A DNA stretch of 64,000 bases from Capitulum mitella (GCA_030062745.1 CP099849.1:20359144-20423143), one strand, 5' to 3'. Shown: positions 10,897 to 23,000, numbered from the stretch's first letter. Made by a program: numbers and translations. Notes: generated by a model from the sequence alone, not told the origin.

Positions 10897-11717
10897 CTCG
10901 CAAGTGAGGCGGAAAACATGCAACAAACGCGCATGCAAGGAAAAGAAAGAGAGGGTGTATGTGACAAATGTAAGATACGTCTTGTTACGTTTGTGCGATA
11001 CGATTTGTACACCAAGAATGCGAGAGCATCGTCAACGTTTTTAACAACAAAAATAAGTAGCCTGGATGTCCATCGACTGCATGCTGCGCAGGCACGTAGC
11101 CAGGATTGCCCTGGTGGAAAAGTCAATTTTTTCATATGCCGCCGGTATATGGTAAATTTTACATGAAAAAGCAGCAATTTTATGTACTTTACCTCATATT
11201 TAGCGCACAGGAAAACATATAACGTTTGCTATTGTAACATATATATGATCAATGTTTCATTTTCCTGCGAAATCGCTTTATATCTAGTGTAGACCGCTTG
11301 GCTCGGGGGGCATGGCCCCATGGACCCCCTGGCTACGTCCCTGACGCTGCGGCATTTCGTACCGTAGGTTTTTCTGCCGAGTTTGTTGTGGAAGATGGTA
11401 TTTCGCCCATTTCAACGCTGCCGGGTTTGACGTCCTTTTTCCCCTTTGCTGCTTCACCCATCAACTCCTCTGCAGCTGGAACAAGAGTAAAAGGTGGCCT
11501 TAACTTGGCAGCACTGGAAAGAGGGAGCTGTAGGCGACGCGAATCAATCCAGCCGATGATCTTGGCAGGGACCAAACGGCAGAGATGAGAGAGAAAGTTG
11601 AAATGTTGGACTGGGCATGGCCATATCGATATGTTGTTTTGCTCATTTTTAGGCATAAAAACCAATATGGCGACAAAGCTTCCGTTTTTTGGAATGGCTT
11701 CAAAGAGTCTCGTTAAG

Positions 11718-11799
<82 letters not shown>

Positions 11800-14700
11800 G
11801 GGCGTTCCGTAAGTTTTGGAAATACATTTATTTTGCACACAGGAAAATTTAGCTTGACCCTCAACATATTCACCATCAAACCGTACACATTTAGGAAGCT
11901 GTTCTATTCATCTCCAAAATGCCGAACCGAGCTCTTCTTTACTGGTACCTCCGAGCACGCGGCACACGACTTATTCCAGCTCCTCGGTTTCGAGGAACTG
12001 CTATCCACACAGTTCTTTCTAGAGTTTCGGGAAGAGGAGAAAGTCGACAGGGGCCAGGTCAGGCGAACAGGGTGGGTGCTTGACCGTGGAGATTCCACAT
12101 CTTTTAAAAAACACCGCCGTCTCGCGCGACGTGCCAGGTCGGGCGTTGTCTTGGTGAAGCTTGAATTTCTGGCCTCGCTTGGACGGTCGTTTCTTGGTCA
12201 CGGCCCCCATCATCTTCTTCAGTGGTGACACGTACCTTGCGGAATTGATCGTCTCACCCCTGGGAAGGAAGGCGATGCTGACGACGACGCCCGTGTCGAA
12301 GAAAACCGTGCACATGGCCTTCCTCCTATGCACTCAAGTTTTAGCTGAGCTGGGGTCCTTTCGCTGGCCTTCTTCCATTCCTTGTTCTCGCTTTTGGTCA
12401 CAGGGTCGTAGACATTGACCCCAGCCTCACCAGCAGTGATTACTGAGTCCAGGAGCTGTTGGCAGCCAGACTCGGACTGACCGAGGACCTTCTACGTAGC
12501 ATCCACGCACGCATTCTTCTGCTACTGCGTGAAACGGTGCGACTCCCATCGGCAGCACACCTTTGAATAGCCAAGCTGTTTCACGACCAGTCTTACTGTC
12601 GTCTGGGGGCGGCGTAGTGTAGTGGTTACCGTGCTCAGATTGTGACCGTAAGGTCCCCGGTTCGAGTCGCGACAACCGGCGTGACAGGTTGCGACGCGAA
12701 ATGACCCTGGCAGTCAAGAGCGTCGTGGAATAACCTAATAACCACCCTTGCCGTGGCCTTGCTGACGTTCAGTTGCTGATGTCCTGAAGGCTACAACGTC
12801 GATTTTCCGAGATCATTTCATCTATTCGGCGCTCGTCGTCAGCCGTGCGTGCGCGCCTTGGCGCCCCTGTATGTTTTTCCAGGGTGCTGGTTTATCTCCC
12901 CTTAAATCGGCTTATGATCCGCAGAGACGCGGTACTTTGTCCATACGCTTTTCTTCAAGAACTGGTGCACCTTAACGGGTGCTTCCCCCGCCATGAAATG
13001 AGCGCGAATGGTCGGGCGTGGAGAAGGGGCGCAGCGTGGCATCTGCTGTGCTGATAGCCGTGCGCCAGTCTTTCTGAGGTGTAAATGGTGAATGTTCAAT
13101 AAAATATCGGCTTTTGCGTTTCGGGTGCGATGAATTGTACCATAAAATAAGAATTTAGCCGTGTTTTCGAAAATAACTATTTTTTATTAGTCATGCGCAG
13201 ACAAACCAAAATAAACAGACACAATGCTCACCACAAGTTACACTGTTTTTCAAGAAATTACATTTCCTCGAGAGATTTTCACCTTTTTCATATCGAACGA
13301 CGACCCATACACAGATGAAACTACGGGAATATATGTACATGTATATGTTTATACTTATTGTAAGTATATATTAGTACATATAAGTGGCGCCATCTTTTCG
13401 CCATGGAGCCTCATCTTCACAGATTACTCGGATATGAAGATGAAAGTTGGAATTAAATGTATCTTGAAGCCTTACAGAAAGCAGCTAAACGTACGAGGAC
13501 AACACCATGGCTGTTTCGTAGTCCACATGGGACAAAAACGGAGATCTGCGTGATTTATTTTGTACTTTCCTAGAGGCAGTGCAGTTCATTTGTAGCACGG
13601 TGCTGATCTGGAATTCCAAATCTTCGCGTCGTATTGCAATGGGTCTCCCATTCTCCGTTCAGTTAGGTATACAGAACACAAAATGAGCGGAAGCTGTTTA
13701 ACTAGAGGGAACAAAGAGCACGTCACTCTTTACAATATTTCTTATCGGTTCTTAGCGGGCTTTTTCCACTACGTATTTGGTCGTCCAGTACCTTAGCTGT
13801 CCAATGCAATGCATGAAAACTTCCGGTACAGTGAGACTTACTATAGTAGTGCTCTTCGTAATCTTGCAGCGGATCTACACCGAAAAAGCTGGCTAACTCC
13901 TTTGGGTACCGGATACTCATGAAGCCCAACAGCAGGCCAATGAAGGTGCAAACCAGACCTGAAACGACACGGCCCGCCGGAGAATGATGTATGTACCTTC
14001 GACACACTTAAGCGGTCAGCCTCGTATCAATACATCTTGCAACGTTTCTCGCAATAACGTCGAAACAGTAAGCAAATGTAGTTTTCGGAACAGCAAACGG
14101 TATCCTCAGAAGTTTCGAAAAAGCAACAAAACTAGCGAGAACCGTAACCCAGGATTGTTCCAGCTGTAAAATGAACATCGTTGTGCAGGAGTCGGGCGCG
14201 AGGATTCAAGGACCCCGGTGAGCTAGCCGCGAGGAGACGCCAGGACCCCAGTGAGCCGGCCGCGAGGAGGACATGAGGACGTGCGTGAGTCGCGCGCGAG
14301 CCGCGGGAACCGCCAGAGCTCACCGTTGACCAGACACAGCCAAAAGTGGACGCCGTAGCTGGTCTCGAGCTTGTCCTCCTCGAACGGGATCACCAAGGGT
14401 ACCGGGTTCCGGACTTCGGCCCAGATCACGCAGCCGATGATTTGCAGCAGGCCCGTCATCAGCGTGAAGAAGGCACCGTACCGCAGCACCATGAAGAAGC
14501 AGATGTTCGCCAGCAGATAGGTAGGAAACGCCGCCCTGATGGGGCGAGGCGGCGGCGTCAATGTGTGAAGGGACGTGATGTCGCACTGCCCTGACGGTAC
14601 CCAGAAACGGCAGCGGCCGATGGAGAGCACGGCGTCTCTGGGTCTGATGGGAGCTCTTGACGTCATCAGTCGTAGAGGAAGCATCAACACGAGTGGTCTG

Positions 14701-17700
14701 ACAGATTTGACGACGCCACTAGGCTGACGGACATCGATGCATTAACAGACTGTCAGCATCGCTTGGAAGTCCGTCAGCGAGCAGACAGACGTAACAAAAA
14801 CTTCAAGCAAAGTAAAACAATGGGGGCCGAAAACATGAGCATCTGTCAACAGCAGTTCGAAGAACTCGCTGCGCCGAGTGACTGAGACGAGCTGAGTCCA
14901 CAGGCCCGCCCAGTCGCAGGACGACTCACCAGATGACAATGTGCGCGTACCAGCCCGCCCTCATGTAGTGGCGGCCGAAGCGGATGCCCTCGCCGTCGAA
15001 GGTGAAGTACTCGGCGATCCAGAGGATGGGCAGTGGGGCGCCTCGGAACTGGGCACGGCGAAACTCGCGCTGAATCTCGCCGGCTGAAACGGCGCACATT
15101 GTCGGCAGGTGTCGGTCGGCGCAGCAGCCAGCGTTTGGTTTTCAGACGGCCGTCGCTGTAATGATCTCCTCGCTGAAGGATGCGTCATAGCAGACAATGC
15201 CTGCTGTGAAAACAGCCGCACGACAAGAATTTTCTGGCGCAAAGGCTGTGGGATATGCTGATGCCACATATTTTTCATATGCGGGTGGCGCTGGGATCAG
15301 CGTCCATGCTACGATAAGCTCATTGTTGGACCCTGACCCCGCCACCCAGACGATCTCAAATATGAAGTGTTTTGCTCCTGGTGCCGAAGCAGATAGACTG
15401 GACGATCTTCATCGTGCTGTGCAACTCATCGACAAGGGACAAACATAGGTGGCTGTCCTGAGGCTCAAACCCAGTGCCTGCCACTCACCCGATTCTACTG
15501 TCCCTCTCTTTAACGACCAGACCACGGCGACGGCACGCAAACATCACACACGTTTGTTTTCCGCTAAAATCAGCAGATGGCTTCGCCTGCATTGTTCCGC
15601 TGTTTCAGATCCCACGACGGATTCCTTTACCGAACGGCCCAAAGCCAAGGCGACCCTGTCCCCAGCTCCACCAGAAGCGCTCGTTGTAGTTGATGGTTTC
15701 TCCCTCCAACTCCTTCGGCAAGTGGTTTCCCTCGGGCACTGAGAAAACAGGTTGCGATTAGAGAAACTCCCTTTCACCAGATTTTTTTTTATCCCCTCCT
15801 GTTCTTTCTCTCTTCCCCGGTTCACATCAGATCCTCCACGTGCTCTGTAGACGAACAGGAATCGTGGTCGGGTTGCAGTGAACTAAAATTGAGCTCACCG
15901 GCAATTTGGTGCTTCGGACATCTGTGCTGATTTAGAGGATAATGTATTCCCGCGCATGAATAATTACTTCCTCCCCACATGACGGGTTATGAAAATGAAA
16001 TCCTCAAATAGCTAAACGTCGAGGGAAGCGGTAATTCATCGTTTAATTTCCGCGGAGCGCTGTGCTTTTCCACCGTGACGCAAACGGATGTAAATTCTCA
16101 ACTACGAACCAGGTCAACTTTTACAAAACCTTAAACTGGTATCATTCCCACTGTCCACCGCGATCCGGTATCATTAACGCCGCAGTTCGGGGTATCGTAA
16201 CTGTGCTCTGAAGTGATGTTCTCACCGTACAGAGTGATGTTGACTCCCCGCAGTCCGATTTTCATGCCCAGCTCGGCGTTCTCCAGTTCGGCGCTCGAAT
16301 ACGCCTTGTACGGCGTCCTTGTGGTCACCTTGGCCACATCCCACTCCATGCCGAAGTTGCACACTGACCGAAAAGCGCAGTGATAATATTCTCAGCATCG
16401 TTTCGAAAAGGTACGAATTCACTCAGTCTCCAATGAACATTTAGAAAGTTTGGTCGTGGTGTACGCATACTTTTCAAGTATTGCATGGCACGACACAATG
16501 AATTCAGTACGCAATTCAGTCAAGATTTACAGATGTGGAACGATTCACGTTCATACAGCGCGATTCTTCATGTGGAAATTAAAAGATACACGTAACTTAA
16601 GCATGTGCACAGTTTTATTATTAAAGACATTACGTGCATCTTCATCCATCCGAACCATACAGACGGCTGTGGACTGAACAGTTAAGACCAGATCCTTTAA
16701 ACGATAAACGCGGAATGTGCTTTCCTTATCTTGGTTTTTCGTTGCAGCTGTGACAATGACGAAATGCCTAAAAACCTTAACCCTATTCCCGGCAGGACGG
16801 CTAAATCCGCCCTCCCCTCAGGTGTTTTGCTCGCCAATTCCAGGCTTTTTGGCGAAGCTTTACGAAATTTGGTGACAGTTCGTAGCTATTCTTTTTTCGT
16901 GTCGTGACAAAATTTCAAAATTCTATTTTGCACAGGGGCGGAGCCAAACAACGTTTTTTGGGAGGCACGTCAGACCATTTTTGACGCTGTTGAGGGTAAA
17001 AGGAAAGTGACTGCCAAAAATAGCATTTTTAAGGTAAAAATTAAAACTTTATATGGATGTATAGCAAAATATTTGGGCAACATGCACATGCGATTTTGTT
17101 CATGTGAAATCATTTTACAATGTCAGGTCAAAGTCAAAGGTCAAAATTTGGTTTTATAGCATTAATTTGGCGTTGTTGTTTTCAAATGTCAAAACCCAGA
17201 GTACATATGACGTAGAAAGGTCCCCTCTACTTGTATATCAAGTTTCAGCTTGATATCAGGTCGGGTCACGGAGCTATGATCTAAAATGTCAGTGCGCTTA
17301 CGCTATATCGCGATAGCCATGAAATGAAATTTTGGTAATAAAGCGAATTCAAATGATTGAAAACGTTTACAGATAATATTACGTGCATACGAAATCATTC
17401 CAAGTGGCTTCAAAGTCACTGGAGGTCATTTTAGGCTCTAGGTCACAAGTTGGTCTGAAGAACGTGTGACCATGGCAGTTCCCCTTTTTCCATGTCCCTG
17501 GCACCGCTTATGCTAACATTTTACAAACAATGTAATGCGAATTGTATTTCTTTAGCAGAACATGACTAGAAGAAGCCAAAAAAGCGTTTTTGCGTTTTTT
17601 GTTCATTCAGTTGTCAAAAAACTAATCCTCCTATTTTTGAAACCCTGTGAACGCTCATGAGTTTTCTCAAAATTCCAGATGTATGTACCAACAGTAAAAG

Positions 17701-18958
17701 TTCTGTCCTTAATCTCTCGATTCATGCCAGTTTCATCGAAATCGGTCCATAAACAACGGAGTTATAAGAAATCCAAAAATATCCCTAATTTTGACGTTTA
17801 TGCCCCCCTGTATCCACCCCTTTCAAAATTTTTGAGAATTTCTTGTTATAAAAATGTAGTTGACGTCATGGCAAATCGATTGCTGTTTGTTGCGATGAAA
17901 TCGGATGTGCAGTTCTCGAGATCGGGGGGGGGCGAATCCGCCCCCTGCCGGGAATCGACCATACCGTCTAGCCCTCCGGGAATAGGGTTAAGGCATGTGG
18001 TCATTATAAGATGAAATAATGTTATATATTCTAGTAATATTACAAAGAAATCCCCGATGCAATCCTGAACACTACGATGACGAAGCATTTATGAGCGATA
18101 AGTCGGCGTTACTCTTATTGTGCCAAATTCGCACATTGCATGTCAATATCGGATGTGTTGATGTGCCCAGTGTAAGAGGACCAATGCGTCATAACAGATT
18201 ATTTATATCCTCACTCTCCAAGATCTCAACAAACGCTTTTGCTTTTCACCTTTGCTTTTTAGTCCAGAAAGGGTGAACTTGATGTCAGTAAGGGCGAATC
18301 AACAGCATCCGGCAATGCCGGGAGATGGATGAAGGTACCAGCGTACCCGCGGCGAAATGGTGGGCAACAGTCGGTACAGAGAGACACGGGACGAGTTGGC
18401 CTGATCGACTTACACATTAGGATCAGACCGATCAGGCAGCTGCATGTAATCCGAATGAGGATGAACCACTTCTGCGAACAGAGGAGAATGGGCCGTTCTG
18501 AAGACATTTAGGTGAAATTCGCAAATATCGCCGTGCGGACTCGCGTCACTAAAGTACATCTTATTCCTTTTACCGAAACGCAACAACGCCACACACGCAT
18601 TTAATTCCCTAAGGCGAAACTGCCAAGTTGGGAGGGTTGAAGTCACTTCAAACTTGACGATGAGCTATCTCGAAGCCTTTCGGCGGGGCGTGTAGTAGGC
18701 AGCCACCTTGCGCTTGATGGCGAGAGCACGCGTCACAGAAAATGTAAATCCCGTTCAAGACACATTTGACCACAATATCCCTAGTGCCTATCTCACCCGT
18801 TTGCCCTTGAATCCCGGGACCATGATCAGGAGGCTGACGAAGAGGATGGCAAAGGCGTAGATCCAGCCAGCCTCGACCACGTCGGCCGTCACCGGCGTCT
18901 TGTTGGGCGGGAACGTCGAGGGGAACCCCTCGATGCGACTGGCGCCGTACAGCGACAT
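10639..18958 (-). CDS. dual oxidase maturation factor (DUOXA; moladietz/NIP orthologue), nine exons
   Basis: DUOXA is a multi-pass ER/plasma-membrane protein needed for DUOX folding, ER exit and surface activity. I assembled nine minus-strand exons, 18958-18797, 18471-18414, 16363-16226, 15738-15631, 15083-14930, 14535-14324, 13958-13842, 11475-11363 and 10896-10639. All junctions are GT-AG and in phase, giving 440 codons including the TAG stop (439 residues). The N-terminus has NKTPVT before the first membrane helix. A large extracellular loop carries the glycosylation motif NIT inside GVNITLYG and then YNERFWW. LPILWIAEYF, RAGWYAHIVIW and three further helices follow, then a cytoplasmic acidic tail. 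Exons 1-7 match the family well. Exons 8-9 (the tail) are supported by phase, splice sites and composition, not by a strong family match. The gene diverges from DUOX, its functional partner. Introns hold a piggyBac-like element, a mariner, a SINE and a hAT MITE. Confidence 0.85.
11089..11343 (+). mobile_element. hAT-like MITE inside DUOXA intron 8
   Basis: 255 bp, starting CAGGCACGTAGCCAGG and ending TGGCTACGTCCCTG. The flanks atgctgcg (11081-11088) and acgctgcg (11344-11351) are an 8-bp target duplication with one mismatch. Same family as 6782, 30342 and 33569. It ends 20 bp from the donor of DUOXA exon 8. Confidence 0.8.
11363..11475 (-). CDS. DUOXA exon 8 (predicted cytoplasmic tail)
   Basis: The acceptor follows a pyrimidine tract (cttttactcttgttccag) and lets the exon enter in phase 1, exactly as exon 7 requires. 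It encodes a hydrophilic Ala/Glu/Lys stretch (AEELMGEAAKGKKDVK) and leaves in phase 0 at a weak GTACGA donor. A hAT MITE begins 20 bp beyond the donor. Supported by phase and splice sites; I know no strong family match. Confidence 0.55.
11717..11796. repeat. (CA)n(TA)n microsatellite
   Basis: About 20 bp of CA repeats followed by nearly 60 bp of TA repeats, directly beside the mariner end; TA is the mariner target site. Confidence 0.95.
11797..12460 (-). mobile_element. degraded mariner (DD34D) transposon
   Basis: Minus-strand translation shows the middle and end of a mariner transposase: TAGEAGVNVYDPVTK near 12430-12380, then after a frameshift near 12330 VFFDTGVVVSIAF, HQDNARPGTS and HPPCSPDLAPVD. 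The two last catalytic Asp residues are separated by 34 residues, as in mariner. The N-terminal half is missing and frames are broken, so it is dead. The right-hand gcgttccgtaagtttt next to the TA array is probably one terminal repeat. Confidence 0.78.
12606..12720 (+). mobile_element. tRNA-derived SINE-like sequence
   Basis: It contains a pol III A-box-like TAGTGTAGTGG at 12615-12625 and a B-box GGTTCGAGTCG at 12659-12669 at tRNA-like spacing. The cloverleaf acceptor stem does not close and non-tRNA sequence follows, so it looks like a SINE head rather than a tRNA gene. It lies in DUOXA intron 7. Confidence 0.55.
13842..13958 (-). CDS. DUOXA exon 7
   Basis: Phase 1 in. It completes the fifth helix (LVCTFIGLLLGFM) and then reads FGVDPLQDYEEHYY. 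A perfect GTAAGT donor follows at 13841-13836, giving phase 1. If that donor were skipped, the frame would run 38 more residues to a stop at 13723; the strong donor argues against this. Confidence 0.78.
14324..14535 (-). CDS. DUOXA exon 6
   Basis: Phase 2 in, phase 1 out (GTGAGC donor). It carries the end of helix 3 (YLLANICFFMVL), RYGAFF, helix 4 (LMTGLLQIIGCVIW) and the start of helix 5 (VHFWLCLVNG). Confidence 0.87.
14930..15083 (-). CDS. DUOXA exon 5
   Basis: Phase 1 in, phase 2 out (GTGAGT donor). It encodes GAPLPILWIAEYF and RAGWYAHIVIW, the highly conserved segment before and into the third membrane helix. Confidence 0.87.
15631..15738 (-). CDS. DUOXA exon 4
   Basis: Phase 1 in (ttttctcag acceptor), phase 1 out (GTAAAG donor). 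It encodes the rest of the loop, with INYNERFWWSW matching the DYNEQFTW / DFNERFTW block of human and fly proteins. Confidence 0.82.
16226..16363 (-). CDS. DUOXA exon 3
   Basis: Phase 1 in, phase 1 out (GTGAGA donor). It encodes the first half of the large extracellular loop: FGMEWDVAKV, TPYKAYS and GLRGVNITLYG. The NIT is the conserved loop N-glycosylation site of DUOXA proteins. Confidence 0.85.
16777..17991 (+). mobile_element. family A piggyBac-like element, copy 2
   Basis: TTAA at 16777-16780 and 17988-17991. Ends TTAACCCTATTCCCGG and CCGGGAATAGGGTTAA are perfect inverted repeats. The interior is collinear with copies 1 and 3. Inserted in DUOXA intron 2. Confidence 0.8.
18414..18471 (-). 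CDS. DUOXA exon 2
   Basis: A small 58-nt exon, too short to stand out alone. It enters in phase 0 after ctctgttcgcag and leaves in phase 1 at a perfect GTAAGT donor. It encodes KWFILIRITCSCLIGLILM, the second membrane helix, which aligns with the RWFWLVR-type segment of other DUOXA proteins. Confidence 0.75.
18797..18958 (-). CDS. DUOXA exon 1
   Basis: 54 codons from ATG at 18958, ending in phase 0 before GTGAGA. It holds the short extracellular N-terminus with NKTPVTADV (a conserved family motif with a possible N-glycosylation site) and the first membrane helix (IYAFAILFVSLLIMV), followed by PGFKGKR. I chose this start because it is the only upstream Met in frame with the conserved segment and gives the usual short N-terminus. 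Confidence 0.85.
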
Positions 18959-19522
18959 GGCGGCACTCCGCGCTCAGTGCGCAGCCGAGCTTTCGTCAGA
19001 TCTCTCCGGCGCCGCTGCAAATCAACTGAATAGGTCAACACTCATGCTCTCTAATCAGTTTCGCCCTTGGCGTTGGTCATTTGGTCCGCCAGACTAGAAT
19101 CAGAGGGATCAGCTGGTCCGTTAAACATCATTTTTTTGCCAGTTAGACACGCTGTTGGGGCGTACGACGAGCGCAGCCCACTGCGTGTTCTTAACACGCG
19201 CACTGGCAGTGGGGGGTCTTTTTGTGCCCCTCCCCCACCTGTTTTTCTCGAAAGTCTCGAGAACGGATTGGAGCTGGTTGCTGTTACTTTGTGATATTAA
19301 TGGCAATTGGATAACTCGTTGATTGACGCAGAAAAATCGAAAATCGTCCGAGAAATTTTTGAGGTTTCAAGCATTTCAGCTCAGACGAACATAACGAAAA
19401 CAACGGCTGTCACTGGCAAATGGGAACTTTGTGAAAGGACTAGCGTTCTACTTGAAATTACCGTTTGAACACAGTCACGCGACGTCATTCAGGCATAAGC
19501 GATGGATGTACCAATACCAAAG
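18959..19522. promoter_or_regulatory. probable DUOXA upstream region
   Basis: Sequence directly upstream of the DUOXA start. The first 100 bp are GC-rich and could hold the transcription start. No TATA box or other decisive element is seen. No gene in either strand. Confidence 0.35.
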
Positions 19523-20000
19523 CCAGGTTCAGGAAGGGTCAAGGTTATCAAAGGTCAAGGTCAATCAGCTCACAGCCTGATCCAGAGTTGCTTTGCAACT
19601 CATGTCGGTTTGTATGACATATGCATTCGAAGACCCTAATAAAAACACGTGTGCGCGCACCGATACGCTTACATATACCAGGGTCAGTGAAGGTCAAGAC
19701 CATCAAAGGTCAAGATCAAATATTTTGTGACCTGGCCCATATTTGTTTTGCGACATGTCGATTTGCATGAAATATGCATTCAAAGACCCTAATCAGAACA
19801 CGTGTGCCCACATGGATACGCTTATATATACCAGGGTCATTTCAGGTCAAGGTCATCGGAGGCCAAGGGCAACTGTTTTGCGCCCTGGTACAAATTTGCT
19901 TTGCAATATGTCGATTTGTATGAAATATGCATTCAAAGGTCCTACTAAAAACACATTGAGCACATTGATACTCACATGTATATACATATATACATATGCA
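19523..20000 (+). repeat. 153-bp tandem repeat, three copies
   Basis: The word taccaggg followed by AGGTCA-type sequence recurs at 19676 and 19829 (153 bp apart), with a diverged copy starting near 19523. Each unit has tgtcgatttg-atgaaatatgcattc and aacacgtgtg blocks and one or more tcaaggtca words. Confidence 0.8.
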
Positions 20001-23000
20001 TACATTCCTAAATATAAACGGTGGAAATGATCAAATGTACCGATGTTGGCTACCTTCACTGAAAATACGCCAAAAAATCCATGTAGCGCCCTTATTTACG
20101 ACCAAGCTATCCCGCGTTGCTCGAAATCTGATCTGCAAAAGACGAAAAAAATTGCGCCATAGGTCGATGACCTGACATGGCTTCGGCCCGAAACCCTCAG
20201 TCAAGAAGCAAAATGAATGGAAATTGTCGTTTTCCACGTTTTAACGCTCAAACAAACACCCTTTTCCCGTTTCGTTTGAAAAGTCGTACGGAATGGCCTG
20301 TACGGGCCGAGAAAGTGTCCAAAGTTGATTTTTGCGACCCCATTTGACCTTAAAAATATTGAAGTAGGGTCATGAAAATTGCACGCAATGTAAATCGTTA
20401 TAATCTCACCCTGTCCATGAAATTTCACGTCTATAGCTCTTTCTGTTTTTGAGATCGGAGGGGGGCACTTTTGGGCCCCCCTTCCAGTACGCGTTGGCGT
20501 GAAAACGAATTTTACAACTGAGTCAAATAATTATCGATTAGTTTCCGTCTTTCGCACCTGGGGAACTGCAAGTGTCATCGTAACGCGCCACGCAAGCCCG
20601 TGGTATTGTTCGCTGTCATTATGGGGCGATTCAAAAACACATGTGAAATACGTGTAAGAGCGAAATTATCATTCCCGAAATAATGCTGTAGACAAGGAAG
20701 CTTGCAAGATAACGCATTGTAAGTTATGATTCAGTGCCTACTGGCAGCGAAATCATTGGCGTGCAAGAAGCGTACTAGCCGGGCCAGGCCGTTCAATTTT
20801 ATTTTTTTACCGCCATTTCAAATAAGACTTATTTAGACTGCGGCCTCGCTCATAATCATCAGCTAGTTTCGCAGCACCGTTTCGAACCTTTCAAACACTA
20901 TGTTGTATGCCATTAATGGCTACGTGTCTATAATGATGCCAGTTTCTTTTTGTCTGGTATCTGGTTTCTTCAGGAATCTTACCCAACACCGTGATAATGT
21001 CCTGTTGTTTTACGGATTATGATGATGGGTAAAACTGACTCTTTTTAACGCCTTACGATAAAGTTTGTGCATCTTGGAACAAGCCTGAATCAGCTTGATG
21101 GTTTGCGTTGGGTGCGCTTTTCGCCTGACGTATTTTTTGAGCGAACAAAACGAATATTTAAATGGGGTTAACCGTTAAATGTGGGTGCCGCACCTTGGTT
21201 GAGCTTTCGTAAGATCCTTGTTAGTCTGAAAATGTCGCTTATCACATTTTAATTAATCGTTCCTTTGAAAAGTGTATTGAAATTAAAAAATGCACATAAT
21301 GGAAAACGATATTCTGTCGCTCATGACATCACGCAACAGCTGAAATAGGACACATCAGAATAGGGCACGAGAGACAATTGTCTGAAAAGGCTTCCAGCCT
21401 CCGTAAGTGTGATATTTTTAGGCATCATGTGTATTACAAATTGGCATCTGAGACTGCAGCTGCACGATACAGCTTGTCTACATTAGGTTAAAACACGCAT
21501 TAAGGTGGAATATTCAAAGACACAAAGCGAACGGAAACGTTTTCCTAATTTAAACGGTACAATTACAAAATATTCCCAAAGGACATAAGCCACTAAACCA
21601 ATATCTACGAGGCTACAAAGGACGCAGGATTTACTGACTTTTCATGCTTCCTCAGATCAGCTCTGGATAAACCCCAGCACATTTTCGCGGGTAAAAAAAC
21701 ACAAATCCACAACTTTGAATGACTCGTCTGTTTCCGTTCTGTCTGTGACGTACTGTATACTTCTACGACGGCGCAACATGACAACCGATAAGGCGTCGAC
21801 GACTTATCACTCAGTAGGACAAACTTACTCTGTTGTCACCTTCAGCTCCCGCTTAGCCAATTCAAATAATAATACATGATTGACATTTAGCAGTGTAGAA
21901 AAAAATACTACGTAAAACATAATATCAAAATAAGAACCACGTTGAGTATCACAAGAAACAGCAACATTAATGTAATGAGTATGAAATTTTCAAATACACA
22001 AAAATTGCTTTTCTGTTAGAGATGCAAATTATCCTTAATATATTTTGGTATGCCTCCAAAAGTCAGACAATGAAACATCCTGGTCCATCAACATTTTGCA
22101 CGTTCCAACTTTCGTAAAACCATTATAGACCCGAAAAAAGTTTGGGATTATTTAGAATACTAATCGATTTGTCAACGCAGCGCTGAACAACTCCAGGGCA
22201 CATGTTTCTACGTCAGTTTCTCCCCGTGCTTCCCGATTGGCCCAAAAATGACAAACCCAGACAAAGGGATGGCCGGGCGTGTTGGACCCACATCCCAAGG
22301 TGAATCCGGACCATGCGCTAAGGGGAGTGGGCAAGTCTCTATCCGTGTAACCTCTTCTCGAACTTTGGACACTTGGTTTAATCATTCCGAAAATTCAACA
22401 TGTGCGAAAAATGTTTCGACAATGTGCACTTTTCCGTACGGAAGGAAAGAGGGTGGGGCCAAATGGCATGATGGCTTCCTTTTTTACCCGCGCCCGGTCG
22501 GGCCTCAAAAGGTCCTTCGCCGGGCGAGGGGGGGGGGGGGTGCGAACGGATATCCGACCCACAGGATTTCAAGGCTCCATGCGTCGCACAGAACAAAATG
22601 AAATGTCAGCAAAGAGAACTTATCAAGGTGAGTCGGACGAGCTTAATATTTTTCTTTTTTAACATGGCTCAATATTGAGGTCATCAGAGGTCATCATAGG
22701 TCAGACTGAGGTGGGGTCGAAGAGAGATCGAAGATGTGATCTTCGTTTTGGTGGGATGCTGAGGTCATTATTAACATGTTGAACACATTCATGCCACCAA
22801 TGACACGATTAATCAATAAGGTTGGGTCAAACCACGACTTAATTTCATGTATGTTTGTAGCGCCATTACGCTATTTCGTGCCTCGAATTAACCGGTGGTT
22901 TGGTAACGAGTGGGATTGCAGATGACGCCTGTAGCATAGTAAAACACCTTGATAAGTTTTTGTGACTGTCCCTGAAGGTCAACTCTGGGCCAAGTGGCGC

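Noticed and set aside
12606-12680. A functional tRNA gene
   Set aside because: A- and B-boxes are present but the acceptor and anticodon stems do not pair properly.
13723-13841. DUOXA ending at the TGA at 13723 by read-through of exon 7
   Set aside because: A perfect GTAAGT donor precedes it, and two further phase-compatible exons give a plausible cytoplasmic tail. It remains possible as an isoform.
15142-15448. Open frames in DUOXA intron 4
   Set aside because: They lie between two well-supported DUOXA exons, overlap on opposite strands and match nothing.
19523-20000. A CRISPR array
   Set aside because: The 153-bp tandem units are nearly identical along their length, with no repeat-spacer pattern, and the DNA is eukaryotic.
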